A stretch of DNA of 64,000 nucleotides from Echinarachnius parma (lineage: Eukaryota; Echinodermata; Echinoidea; Clypeasteroida; Echinarachniidae), in assembly GCA_037951105.1 (NCBI GenBank), contig JBAMJV010009052.1:1-64000 (forward strand), given 5' to 3'. Shown piece after piece: positions 1 to 9,739 of this stretch (positions are counted from its first letter, which is position 1; each line of letters begins with the position of its first letter). Both the position numbers and the translations under genes were made by a program. Below the pieces are notes generated by a model, which saw nothing but the letters and a program-made list of their open reading frames with translations, ran no database searches and was not told where the DNA came from.

Positions 1-740
1 ATTTTCCCGAAAAAATGGGGGAAAAATAGCATACTAATTCCTATTTTTTCCCTATTTTATGGGCTCGATTACAACATGATTTTTTAAAACTATTTTTGTA
101 ACATGTTTTATCTGCTATTTTATCCCTATTTTTTCCCTATATTTTTACTATTTTCTTTGACTTGGTGATTTTTGCGTAAATTGAAACAATTTTCCCCCTA
201 ATTATTTGGACTTGATTATTTTTACAACTATTTTTTTACTATTTTCTATGACTTAATGATTTTCCAGAGAAACTTGTTTCACCCTATATATTTTGACTTT
301 AATTGTGATTATATTTAAAACTATTTGTTTACTATTTTCTATGACTTAGTGATTTTCCAGTAATTGAAACTATTTTTATCCTATTTATTTTGACTAATTG
401 ATTGCGATAATTTTTAGGATTTTTGTTTACTATTTTCTATGACTTAGTGTTTTTCGAGTAAATTCAACTATTTTTTTCGCTATTTCTTTTGACTTCAATC
501 CTGACAATATCAAAACTATTTGGGGGTATTTTCTTTAACTTAATACATTTCTAGTCAATATAATAATTATTCATATTTCTTTGGACTTCAATCCTGACAA
601 TTTTAAAAATATTTAAAAACAATTTTCTATGACTTTATCTTTTTAAAGTAAATTTGTACAAATTTGTCCCTCTTTCTTTTGACTTAAATTCTAATCGATT
701 GTTTTTTTTTATATTTTCAAGTAAATTTATCATTTTCCAA
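1..740. repeat. Degenerate ~95-bp tandem repeat, AT-rich
   Basis: The phrase ACTATTTTCTATGACTTA with TGATTTTCCAG or variants recurs about every 90-100 bp (near 150, 238, 331, 430, 529 and 620), separated by CTATTTTT-type runs. The matching array in copy B is at about 37364-38200. No coding potential is seen. Confidence 0.75.
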
Positions 741-1389
741 TATACAGTATTACTAATAGGCATTTACACAAAAAATAATCCTAAGTCAGAAAAAATAGGT
801 TTAAAATAGTGTTGCCAATTTGATGTTCTACCCAAATGTTTTACCCCAAAATTTCAACAAATTATTTAACAAAGATGAAAATATACAAATAATGGCATGA
901 AATATTGTATAATTTTTTACATGTTTTATACATTAATTTGAACTTCTTTTAGGTCCTTTAAAAAAAAAGAAATGCAAATTAAAAACAATCCTTAAATGGT
1001 CAAAACCAACTGAAATTTTAATTTGGCGGGTAAGAGCTAGGCCCGTATAGGGAGGCTTGGATAATTGGTGAGATTTTACTAGAAAGTGTTTCTTTTGTTG
1101 CATGTATTTTATAAACCATCTCACCTAATTAACAGTGACCATAGTGATATAACATTTAACCGGTATAGTCCAATAACTAACTTGTATTTTAACATTTCAT
1201 GCATGCATGTATAATTGAAAATGTATAACAATGTCCCACGTACTAGATTTTATGTTACTAATTGGCCATACCCTAATTCACTTAAAATTGCATGTTTTAC
1301 AATACATGAATCAATATAGCTATATAGACTTTAATCCTCGTGAATACACTATACAATTGATATCAATTCATAACTTAATTATATTTTTT
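741..1389. other. AT-rich intergenic DNA, no gene seen
   Basis: Nothing coding or structural is recognised here. The stretch is present in copy B at about 38200-38995, where part of it (from AAGTCAG at 784 here) is doubled in tandem. The short reading frame on the - strand near 933-1124 has no recognisable features. Confidence 0.6.
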
Positions 1390-1700
1390 GAAAATTAATA
1401 CAATTTCCGCACGTTTATTTTCAACTATTTAGTCCCTATTTTTTCACTCTTTTCCCCGCTATTTTTTCACTATTTTTTCATATTTTTCACTATTTGTTTA
1501 CTATTTTTATGCTGAATGTAAGATTTTCATCACTATTTTCTTCCTATTTTTTTTACTATTTTGTCCCTATTTTTTTACTATTTTTGTACTATTTTTTTTC
1601 TCAGAATGTAGTAATTTTTGTCACTATTTTTTCCCTATTTTTTCACTATTTTTTATTCAGAATGTCGAAATTTTGTCACTATTTTGTTCATATTTTTTTG
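1390..1700. repeat. CTATTTTT low-complexity array
   Basis: Irregular runs of CTATTTTTTCCCTATTTTTT and TCAGAATGTNG recur at short intervals. The array returns in copy B at about 38996-39285. Short reading frames rich in Phe and Tyr across it are composition artefacts. Confidence 0.75.
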
Positions 1701-2295
1701 TTCCAAGTCTTCCTATTTAAAATATATTTGTTGGAATGAAAGAATGGGGAAAAATAAATTTCTAGGGCTATTTTTTCCCTATTTTTCTTTTTACCTGGGC
1801 CACCATCGTCCAAAGATGTAAATTCATGCAGGACCGTAACTAAACCTTTGGGAGGAATGTGTAAAGCATATAAACCCCTCACAAAAAGTTCCGCAATTCA
1901 AGTTTGAGCGTTCATGTATCTCCTATTACTTTATTACCGTTCATGAACTTGGTATCATTAGAAAGCTTGAATTTCCTCCTTTACATTACTATGAAATTTG
2001 TAATGAATATTTTATCATGGAATGTGCATGACATCAAAATATGAGGCAATCAAAAGTGAAATGTTGCAAAATGCATCAATATTGTCAACAGCCGCATCGT
2101 CTCCTCCTTTGTTTAGGAGAATAAAGTGTTCTGAATGAAGTTGGTCATGCGTGAATGTCAGTGGCGTATTATTGTGTTTTTTTAAAGATTAAATGTGTCT
2201 TAATGAGTTTGAGGTGGTGCAATTAAGTTTGTGTACGTTGTTACGAAGAACCTGATAGCAGACTGACGTCTTTAAGACGTCTTAATTTGGTCGTA

Positions 2296-2781
2296 AACTG
2301 GTAAACACGTCGTATGTCGTATAGAAGATGACATAATGGACGTCATCATGACGTATTTTAAAGACCATTTTTGACATGATAATTTGTGTCGTATTGAAGA
2401 CGTCATAATGACGTCATTGTGACGTCTTTTAAAGACCATTTTTGACATGACAATTTGTGTCGTATAGAAGACGCCATAATAACGTCATTGTGACGTCTTT
2501 TACAGACCATTTTTGACATGATATATTTGTGTCGTTATAGAAGACGTCATAATGACGTCATTGTGACGTCTTTTAAAGATTAATTATTTTTTTTCATAAG
2601 GACGTCGTCAAAATGACTTCTTAAAGACGTCTTTGTATGACGAAAAGACGTCATTACCACGTCAAAATATAACGTCTATATGACGTGAAACGCGGGTGCA
2701 AAATCTTCACTTTTTGACGTCAAATTACGACGTCTGTAAGACGACGTACACGACGTAAATAAGACGTCATTTTTACCAGTT
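2296..2781. mobile_element. GACGTC-rich foldback element with internal repeats
   Basis: The ends read AACTGGTAAA (2296) and TTTACCAGTT (ending 2781), an inverted pair. The inside carries three to four repeats of about 77 bp with the phrases GACGTCTTTTAAAGACCATT and TGACATGA. Many copies of the palindromes GACGTC and TGACGTCA are present. Copy B keeps only the right end (about 39290-39345), so the loss there is a deletion. Superfamily unknown. Confidence 0.65.
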
Positions 2782-3398
2782 GTTGCTATGAGGGGATGAA
2801 TTGTGTTTTATCAAAAAAGTTCCGCAATTCAAGTTTAAACGTTTACATCTCTCATAATACTTTATAACCGTTTATAAATCTAGTATCATTGGAAAAATTG
2901 ATTGGTATTACATTTGTCATGGATGTTTTACCATGAATACCGAATATGGGGCAACGTTAAAAGTGAAATCTTGCAAAATGCATTGATATCGTCAATGTGA
3001 CTTATCATGTATTTGGGCGAATAAGTGATGTTTTGAATGATGTTGAGGCGATGATATGTGATGTCAATGGCGTATTATCATTTCTCCTGGATGATGGAAT
3101 TATTTTGAAGTGGTCATGAATACATTAATGAATTCTTCAGTTGTTTGGACAATGAAAAGTGACATTTGTACTGTAATTGTGGTGGATTGTATGTTAACTT
3201 GGAAAACTGACAAACTTGCGGTAATAATCCGTGTACAATTCAAACATAATGACAATTTCTCAATCCGTCAATAAAATACATTACATCTTCCTAGCAACAT
3301 ACACAAACGTTATTGCACTACCTCAAATTTATAAAGACACATTTCATCCTCTAGATAAATGATGATTCGCCGTTGACATTCACGCATAGCCGACTTAA

Positions 3399-4118
3399 AG
3401 GTATGGTGACAAGAAAACTGCCTCAAAATTGGGTTTTACTGTATCTAAGGTAGATTTTCATGAAGATTACTAATACAAACATATTTTCCTCGTGGGAAAA
3501 CCCGGTAAAATAAAAAAATCAACTTGTAAATTCACTTTCGGAACCCCCGTAAAAAAACCGAGTCCCGGGCGAACAAAAAATGACGTCATCTTTGTGACGT
3601 CACCTGCAGGCAATCGCAGTTTAGCTCGGTCATAGACGTACACGCTGAGTGCAATACTCACGTTGACACAGAGATATTATTTACATTTGTTTCAATATTT
3701 GCAAACATTCGTTCAGGTTTATATCATGGACGATATACACTCAGATGTGTAGCTGCATCCTGCTACAATTCATTTCTTAGCAATTCTTAAGCATTTTTAG
3801 TAAAACCTCAATTTACAAGCAAAAACGTGTTTTACAAGCAAGTCATAGGCTCTGCATGTAAACAATGCACATTCCTCCGCGTTGCGGTCTGCATGTGATG
3901 TCATGAATCGGGTGACACGTGCGCACATTCCCGCTCTGCTATAAATGACTTTTTTTAGGAGCATGGAACGCCGATGCGAAATAAAGCAAAAAAGTTGCAT
4001 GAAATTTACCTTTTTTTCCCAACTTAAGGATTTCTTTGAAAAAAAGAGTGTGGTATATCAATAAAGGCACATATTTAAAGCTATAAACCTGAATCAAAGC
4101 CGGGATTTTCCCCCTCCT
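3399..4118. mobile_element. TTAA-flanked MITE (type P6), copy A
   Basis: It begins AGGTATGGTGACAAG after TTAA (3395-3398) and ends CCCCCTCCT before TTAA (4119-4122). It interrupts the right arm of the compound element: the mirror sequence in the left arm (about 2140-2155) is continuous there, supporting insertion. It contains two CRE-like palindromes. Short - strand frames within it (3470-3661, 3797-4000) also occur in copy B but lie wholly inside this element and show no domain. Confidence 0.65.
3581..3602. promoter_or_regulatory. Paired CRE-like sites (TGACGTCA x2)
   Basis: Two perfect TGACGTCA palindromes at 3581-3588 and 3595-3602 are 14 bp apart, about 1.2 kb upstream of gene 1. The pair is unchanged in copy B at 40141-40148 and 40155-40162. 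They sit inside a MITE, so they may be incidental. TGACGTCA is the known CREB/ATF consensus; binding is inference. Confidence 0.4.
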
Positions 4119-4460
4119 TTAACATCATTGAGAACACTTTATTCTGCGAACAAAAGGAGGGTACACTGTTGACGATTTTAATGCATTTTGAAACATTTCA
4201 CTTTCGACTTTGCCTCATTATATAGTCGGGTGTCATGCACATTCCATAATAAAATATTCATAGCAAAATGTCATATTAACCAAAAGGGGAGAATACAAGC
4301 TTTCCAATGATACCAAGTTCATGAACGGTAAAACAGTAATAGGAGAGATATGAACGCTCAAACTTAAATTGCGGAACTTTTTGTGAGGGGTTTATTTGTT
4401 GGTTTACATTTCCCAAATTAAAAGAGAAGGAATCCTAGCATTTTGGCTTACTGTATGTGA

Positions 4461-4578
4461 TGGACCACTGTCGTGTACTTTAAATGCCCACGGGTCTGAT
4501 GCACCTGTTGTGTTCTCCGCCTGCCACGTCATGTCACCGCGATTCGTGTGGGCATTGAAAGCAGCTGACAGTGGTCCA
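4461..4578. repeat. Imperfect inverted repeat just upstream of gene 1 promoter
   Basis: TGGACCACTGTC (from 4461) and GACAGTGGTCCA (to 4578) are perfect inverted arms. Pairing resumes inward through AAATGCCCAC and GTGGGCATTGAAAG. The arms total about 35 bp around a loop of some 45 bp. The structure is conserved in copy B (41007-41124) and lies about 50 bp before the TATA-like box. It could be a small foldback element or a palindromic regulatory region. Confidence 0.7.
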
Positions 4579-4628
4579 TACGATCTTGAATATTTTTAAT
4601 TGTGAATATTCAAGAGGAATTAAGTGAC

Positions 4629-4771
4629 TATAAATGCCAGCAGTTATGCTCTCATCACACTAAGTAAGTCAAGTTGCTAGGTATTCATTTCCCTTCAATG
4701 ATGATTACTGATTCGCTTCAGAGGATGCGAAGGTATCTAATATGTTTATTTCATTTTCTTTAACAATGCAG
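4629..4771 (+). promoter_or_regulatory. Putative gene 1 promoter and 5'UTR intron
   Basis: TATAAAT at 4629-4635 is followed 25 bp later by an initiator-like TCATCA (4652-4657). A donor-like GTAAGT lies at 4664-4669 (alternative GTATTC at 4681), and a pyrimidine-rich acceptor ends TTTAACAATGCAG at 4771. This models a very short non-coding exon and a roughly 108-bp intron just before the coding exon. Gene 4 repeats the layout; genes 2 and 5 have a TATA-like box and 93-94-bp intron in the same place. The transcription start is inferred. Confidence 0.4.
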
Positions 4772-4804
4772 AGCGAGGGTACGTACCCATTAATCATATT
4801 AAAT

Positions 4805-6583
4805 ATGGCGTCTGGATTCAGCGACAAAGATGAATGCAGATGTGACGGCCTGGGGTGTCTGTCCGCTAGCGGTCTGGAGTACTACGTGAAGGAAAAGAAG
4901 AACCTATGTGAGGACTGCTCCACCAAAACCGGCAACATCAGGAAAATAAAGAAAGATGAACTTGCTCTTGTATGTGAGAAGCACGACAAGCCTGTTAAAC
5001 TGTACTGTCAAAACCACGAGCTAGCGGTCTGCCAGATATGCGCCATCAAAGATCATCAGAAACCCTGTCAGCTAGAAGATGTACACGTTGCACTCACAGA
5101 CAAGAGGACTAAACTTCTGAACCTGAGATTCGCATTACGTAAGAAACAACTGTACTGTATAGGGTACGATAACAAAGTAAGTGAGTGTAGGCGAGTGTCT
5201 GTTACACATATTAAGTCCGTAGAGTTGGAAGTTAATACTATCATTGGTGATGAGATGGTAGGGAGCAAGGAGATAGAAATATGTGCTGCGAAACTGATCA
5301 ATGACGAGGCAGATGAGGAGATACGGAAGATAACAGAGGAAATCAACAACAAGAGAGAGGCGCGTCTAAAGCAATGTCATGTGGAGGCGGAGAAATATCG
5401 ACAACCAATCGAGATCAGACGACGCGAGTTGCTTGCTGACGTCACATCAATAACCGGCACGACTCAGGCCAAGATAGATGACTTACAGCGCGATTCGAGA
5501 GATGTCATTAAACGCGTGGATGAAGCAGCTGAGCGAGTGGAAACACTGCTTGAAGATGATAAGGAACTTCTGAATGGCGCACAACAGCTGATCACATCAC
5601 TCACTGACACTTTAGGGAAGAAGGTCGATGAGGGCGTGGTCGAACATATTACACGTACAGTTAAAGATGTGCGGTTTATCAGGGGTGTTGGGAATGAGAG
5701 GTATAATGGAAGAATTGGGGGTTATGATGGGGAATGGGAGCTTTGCTCGACAGCGGAAATACCGGTCGATATCAACAAACCTTTCATTGTGAGATGTACG
5801 AGTAACGATGATATTATTATATCATGTAATGATGAGAACCACACATACTGCTTCAATGTTAAGAACGGAACATCCCGGAGAGTGATCACAAGTGATGGGA
5901 AGCAATGTATTGTATCGTGCGCACTGCTGGATGAGGACACGATAATGTGTGGTAAATACATGGAAGACTGCACTGGTGACAGCTCGCTTGGATGCATCAG
6001 TCTGTATAACAGACAGTGGGAGCTGATCAAAGATATCACGTTACCAAGGAACACGATAGATGATGAGTCAGAGGTGTATGTAGCTGATGGTCATGATGGG
6101 ATGATCATAGCTGCTGAGAGCGGCCAGAAATGCTTATACGTTATCAACCCCAAAGATGGCTGCATCGTCAATACGATCAGATGTGAAGAGAACATAGGGG
6201 TTATTTGCGGTGTACTCGCAACAGGTGACGTCATCGCGCATCCCTATCCACCCAGTAATAAACTTCTCATCATCGACATGCATGGAGCACATAGGGACGT
6301 CACTCACGGTAAGAAGCTTCTGCATAGCGCCATCGATCTCCTGACAGATGACATGTACGTGGTGTACTGGGATGAGGGACGTAACATGGCTGTGATTGAT
6401 CAGATGTCCGGTGAGGGTGATCAGGAGAGAAGAGAAGTTGTCTCATTCCCTGTGCACAGAGGATTAGCATACGGCGTTCAGATATTTCTAGCGAGCAGTG
6501 GCCTTGTGATAACAGCACAAGGGGATATGGTCGTCTGTAACGGCAAGGAATGCCTTGTATTCAAAAAGAGGTTCACTCTGTAA
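4805..6583 (+). CDS. Gene 1: B-box / coiled-coil / beta-propeller protein (TRIM-like, RING-less)
   Basis: Encodes 592 residues in one exon. The ATG at 4805 is chosen, not the in-frame ATG at 4742, because a splice acceptor ends at 4771 and all intact paralogues start MASGF at this point. An N-terminal Cys cluster (C13, C18, C35, C38) precedes a B-box 2-like zinc finger: C57-x2-H60-x7-C68, H71, C76-x2-C79-x4-H84-x3-C88, the last ligand being Cys where most B-boxes have His. Residues about 95-265 are charged and heptad-like, a predicted coiled-coil. From about 295 to 592 repeated segments ending in short beta-strands (ISLYNRQWELIKDI, YVINPKDG, LLIIDMHG, MAVIDQ) suggest an NHL/WD-type propeller. 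No RING, signal peptide or membrane segment is visible, so ubiquitin-ligase activity is not supported. A cytoplasmic scaffold or recognition role is inferred. Confidence 0.9.
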   Translation: MASGFSDKDECRCDGLGCLSASGLEYYVKEKKNLCEDCSTKTGNIRKIKKDELALVCEKHDKPVKLYCQNHELAVCQICAIKDHQKPCQLEDVHVALTDKRTKLLNLRFALRKKQLYCIGYDNKVSECRRVSVTHIKSVELEVNTIIGDEMVGSKEIEICAAKLINDEADEEIRKITEEINNKREARLKQCHVEAEKYRQPIEIRRRELLADVTSITGTTQAKIDDLQRDSRDVIKRVDEAAERVETLLEDDKELLNGAQQLITSLTDTLGKKVDEGVVEHITRTVKDVRFIRGVGNERYNGRIGGYDGEWELCSTAEIPVDINKPFIVRCTSNDDIIISCNDENHTYCFNVKNGTSRRVITSDGKQCIVSCALLDEDTIMCGKYMEDCTGDSSLGCISLYNRQWELIKDITLPRNTIDDESEVYVADGHDGMIIAAESGQKCLYVINPKDGCIVNTIRCEENIGVICGVLATGDVIAHPYPPSNKLLIIDMHGAHRDVTHGKKLLHSAIDLLTDDMYVVYWDEGRNMAVIDQMSGEGDQERREVVSFPVHRGLAYGVQIFLASSGLVITAQGDMVVCNGKECLVFKKRFTL

Positions 6584-6974
6584 CTAAATTGAGGAGAGTT
6601 TCACACAATCCTTTCAAAACTGATGTCAAACTAATTATGTATCTAAATTATTGTGATTGCAAATTATCGTAACCGTAACATTGCATAGTACTCCTTTTCA
6701 CTATCCAGTGTGTAATAGTTTGCTATGAGTGACGTGCATGTTTAGCATGGTATGAACAACTTCATTACCCTTTCAATTACCCTTTCATTACCCTTTCAAT
6801 TATTGTCCAATCCTGCCTTTACATTGAAGCATTCAACTAGATTTACACCGCAAGTCGTATTATTGTAAACTAGACTAGTTTGCGCACATTGTGCGAATGT
6901 GTATTTCGCCCCATACGCAAGGAGTTCGCAAGATGGATATGCGCGTCTGATTTATGAATCCGAACTACCTTTAA
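6584..6974 (+). other. 3' flank of gene 1 with relic of short MITE type P4
   Basis: Tandem CATTACCCTTTCAATTA words occur near 6766-6800. At about 6880-6970 the phrases TTTGCGCAC, GCAAGATGGATATGCGCG and GAACTACCTTTAA match the TTAA element at 57183-57340. The same relic occurs after gene 4 (about 43425-43518) and gene 5 (about 59980-60065), so it predates those duplications. Confidence 0.55.
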
Positions 6975-7346
6975 AGGGACTTAGTAACATTGTCCAAATC
7001 CTCAAAATAAATTGTTCATTCTAGCGGTTCCCTCATACCTTGTTGTATTTGTATTAACAATAAAATCATGGGACAGGTTTCGGTTTTTCAAATTTCCCTT
7101 TCGTTACAAAGATATGTACGATCGAAGTATTCAGATAAGAAAAACTCCGGGCGAGTTTTTCTTCTGTGTACAAAGTGAGTGATTATTGAATATCACTTTG
7201 CATTTTCGCTCATTACTTGGCCATGCAATGTCCATTTGACTTGAAATTTTCACACAATACCATGTGGACATATGAGATAACAATAATATACATTGCACCA
7301 ACCATTCATCACTTTTTGCACATGTCAACAAAGTTACTAGATCCCT
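6975..7346. mobile_element. TTAA MITE type P2 (372 bp)
   Basis: TTAA at 6971-6974 and 7347-7350 bracket inverted ends AGGGACTTAGTAACATTGTC and GTTACTAGATCCCT. A related element in reverse orientation is at 9740-10114, and copy B carries this one at 43523-43901. It contains AATAAA at 7006-7011 and 7069-7074, the nearest good polyadenylation hexamers after gene 1. No coding potential. Confidence 0.8.
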
Positions 7347-7719
7347 TTAAAAGAATGAAGAAGACTTTTGCACGCAAATCAGGGCCTACATCAGTTATCG
7401 AACAAAAAATGATACCAGTGATAAATTATTGTAAGAATACTTGTACTTTCCAACCTTAGAGTGAGGCGTCGTCTACAAGTATTGTTTAGTATAAAATGCT
7501 TACATTCATAATGACTTATAACAAATGGCATTACTCATCCAGTAAAGCGCCGTGATTTACACAGAGGGTGTATACTGCCATATCGTATTATCAAATATTC
7601 TAGAGTTTCCATTGTTAGCAGGTCAATCCATAATTCGATTAAAACATTATCTGAACTGTCACCAGTAGACAAATAAGGCTCGCCCACATGCGAACAACCA
7701 CGTGGTCTTGAGTTTACCG
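7347..7719. other. Gene 1 flank, no gene seen
   Basis: Sequence related to this span recurs after gene 5 (for instance AGCGCCGTGATTTACAC near 60560), marking it as part of the ancestral duplicated flank. Nothing else is recognised. Confidence 0.6.
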
Positions 7720-7723
7720 TTAA

Positions 7724-8288
7724 AGGGATAGTTAAGTTCTGGTAAAGAGATTACAGTTTTGGTCAAACTAAATTTAAGTAACCCAAACCTGCACAATTAC
7801 TACAAAATAATAGTTATAACTCCACCATGCTCGAAAGGAATACAAAATTATAAATGACTAGGTAAGTTAAAAAGCCTGCTATCATTAAAAAAGAGCCGTT
7901 CAAACTCAAGAGGGCGCTCTCTAAACACTCATCGGTTTCAGCCATTTAAATAAAATATTGTGCATTTCATGTTTTGTTGAAAAAGTTATTAGATAGAGAC
8001 ATAATCAACCACTATCTAAATATCTCTTTTGTAAATTTTTTTTAGTTTAGTTTTTTAGTTTTTTTGTAACGGCTGGTTCAAAATTGTCGAATATTTGTGG
8101 GGCCCCACTTTTATTACAAATGGTTATGTTTATGGATATTTCAGACATTTCTGAACCGATTTAGATCAAATAAAGTTTATTCTGTCATTAAAATTGTATG
8201 CTTTTTCGAATTTGACACTCAGATTTTCATTATCTCACCCAAAAAAATGTTTGTGTAGCGCCCTCTATACCAAAACTCAACTATCCCT
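7724..8288. mobile_element. TTAA MITE type P1 (565 bp)
   Basis: TTAA at 7720-7723 and 8289-8292 bracket inverted ends AGGGATAGTTAAGTTCTGGT and ACCAAAACTCAACTATCCCT. The subterminal GAGGGCGCTCTC/GCGCCCTCTA words mark the family. A full-length relative in reverse orientation is at 50588-51123; fragments lie at about 8774-8952, 11150-11395, 17368-17608, 28488-28670 and 60180-60465. Copy B has this one at 44279-44841. Confidence 0.85.
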
Positions 8289-8773
8289 TTAATACAATAC
8301 CTTGAAAGTCGTATGCATTCTATTTTTTATTTAATTATTTTTTTATTTAGGTGTACATGTACTACTGCTTTCTATACTGCTACACTATGTGTGATATAAT
8401 GGATGGTTATTGTGCAGTATACATGCGCTATATAATTGTCTATAGATTATTATTATTATATCGCTCTCTGCGGCATCATGTGCTCAATGAAAATACGTTA
8501 TTAGATGGATTACTTTCGTGATGCGAGCTGCTCACATCAATACGTTAACAACTAATTCCCGCATGTCCTCAGTGTTTCAAACGTATAAAGTTTGATGTTT
8601 GTTCCGTTCTTTGTACATTTTGTATCATGTTGCATAAACATTTATTTCATGTAATTTGTGTAGAAAGTTTCAGGACTCACATCAACATTAGTTTGCATAT
8701 ATCATGACCGGATAGTGCCTCTATATCATTTGTATAATCAGCTCTTTGCTACAAATAATGGTGTTATAACAAG
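8289..8773. other. Ancestral 3' flank of gene 1
   Basis: AATGAAAATACGTTATTA, GTTCCGTTCTTTGTACA and AGGACTCACATC here match the flank after gene 5 (about 61885-62100), so this is old duplicated flank. No gene is seen. Confidence 0.6.
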
Positions 8774-8952
8774 CATTTTTTAGAATTTTTGAAAAATCAT
8801 CTGATTATTTGGGCCCCAAATAATTATAAGATCCGATATAATTATTGATATTTCAGCCGTTTCTGGGTCGATTTTGACCAAATAAAGTTTATTCTGCCAT
8901 TAAAATTGCATGTTCTCTCAAATTCGACACTCAGTTTTTTATTTCCTCACAA
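8774..8952. mobile_element. Type P1 MITE fragment, truncated at the SINE
   Basis: GGGCCCCAAATAATTATAAG, TCAGCCGTTTCTGGGTCG and AATAAAGTTTATTCTGCCA match the interior of type P1 elements (compare 50690-50800, reverse orientation). The homology stops where the tRNA-derived SINE begins, so the outer end is missing. Copy B: about 45310-45506. Confidence 0.65.
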
Positions 8953-9170
8953 CATGGACGTGGTGTGGCAAGATCGGTAGAGCGCGCGCTTTCTGATCTC
9001 GAGATCCCGAGTTCGAACCCTGCCCACTCCGTTTGTCCTTCAGCAAGACAATTAATCCACATTGCTGCTCTCTACCCAGGAGTATAAATGGGTACTTGGT
9101 CGGGTGTTAATTAGCCTTCAGCGCCCGTTGGGCAGCTTGGGCTAGTATATATATTTATATATATTACACT
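8953..9170 (+). mobile_element. tRNA-derived SINE
   Basis: Pol III box A (TGGCAAGATCGGTAGAG) and box B (GAGTTCGAACCC) have tRNA-like spacing, followed by a non-tRNA body with CTCTACCCAGGAGTATAAAT and an AT dinucleotide tail (TATATATTTATATATATT). Copy B has the same insertion at about 45507-45717, so it predates the recent duplication. It is not a working tRNA gene: the arms do not pair well and the body continues past the tRNA 3' end. Confidence 0.85.
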
Positions 9171-9735
9171 TAGTTGTCTTGTTGCATGATATTGCAGCAT
9201 TGTTTGCACCAGTTGTCATCAACTGCTATCGTGTAATGATTACTGAAGTTATGTGGAATAATATTTTGGGAAGCACCAATCATTTTGCCAGGTCATATTG
9301 ATTGTAAGTTGTAAGTTCCAATAATATAATTATCAATTGCGGTCATTCACATGTATACTTTTGTGTTTACCATGCAATATGATGGTTATTTGTTTGTCTT
9401 CCATAAATAATTATGATGATTGTAACTTACCTAATGTGGAACTCTACTATATATAATTATAGTTATTAAAAAAAAACAGTTTAGGTTTCTAATAAACGAT
9501 GATGCATATATTCCAGGTTTGAGAAAGACTGAATAAACAGCTTTATACTATCTAAACATGAACTAGTATGATCTATTAGTTCATCCTGTGTGCATTTTTG
9601 AGATGTGTATAGTGTATGTACTGTATTAGAATGCATGTTTTTTTTCTTCAAACGAGATGATTACGGGTGCAGTTGTGATGAGACTGCATGGCAGAGGAGG
9701 ACTGTTGCTTTGTGTTGAAGCACAATCATATTATA
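9171..9735. other. Ancestral 3' flank of gene 1, continued
   Basis: GTTATGTGGAATAATATTTTGG, AGTTGTAAGTTCCA and CAGGTTTGAGAAAGACTGA recur after gene 5 (63383-63670), and parts recur after gene 2 (23780-24010) and gene 3. No coding potential is seen. Confidence 0.65.
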
Positions 9736-9739
9736 TTAA

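Larger units (their letters stand above)
1870..4395. mobile_element. Compound long-TIR element upstream of gene 1
   Basis: The left end ATAAACCCCTCACAAAAAG at 1870 is the reverse complement of the right end at about 4376-4395. The inverted similarity continues inward: 1870-2140 pairs with 4120-4395, and 2140-2260 pairs with about 3290-3400. A second unit in the same orientation as the left arm lies at about 2806-3110. Two other elements are nested inside, a GACGTC foldback (2296-2781) and a TTAA MITE (3399-4118). No transposase frame is seen. In copy B the left part is missing: sequence equivalent to 1697-2737 is absent at about 39287. Family assignment is open. Confidence 0.7.

Noticed and set aside
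1..740. Possible CRISPR-like spaced repeats
   Set aside because: The repeats are long, degenerate and AT-rich, the genome is eukaryotic, and no cas genes are present.
1494..1821. Phe/Tyr-rich membrane-like frames
   Set aside because: They are produced by the CTATTTTT low-complexity array in several frames at once.
3470..4000. Short - strand frames repeated in copy B (also 40030-40560)
   Set aside because: They are kept only because the block is recently duplicated; they lie in a MITE and show no domain.
4742..4804. In-frame ATG 21 codons upstream of MASGF in gene 1 (and 41290 in gene 4, 57873 in gene 5)
   Set aside because: The extra codons cross a predicted splice acceptor and are not shared between the paralogues, whereas MASGF is.
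5068..6518. Antisense frames inside gene 1 and equivalents in genes 2-5
   Set aside because: These are shadows of the coding frame on the opposite strand.
8953..9030. Possible tRNA gene
   Set aside because: The A and B boxes are present but the stems are poor and a SINE body and AT tail follow.
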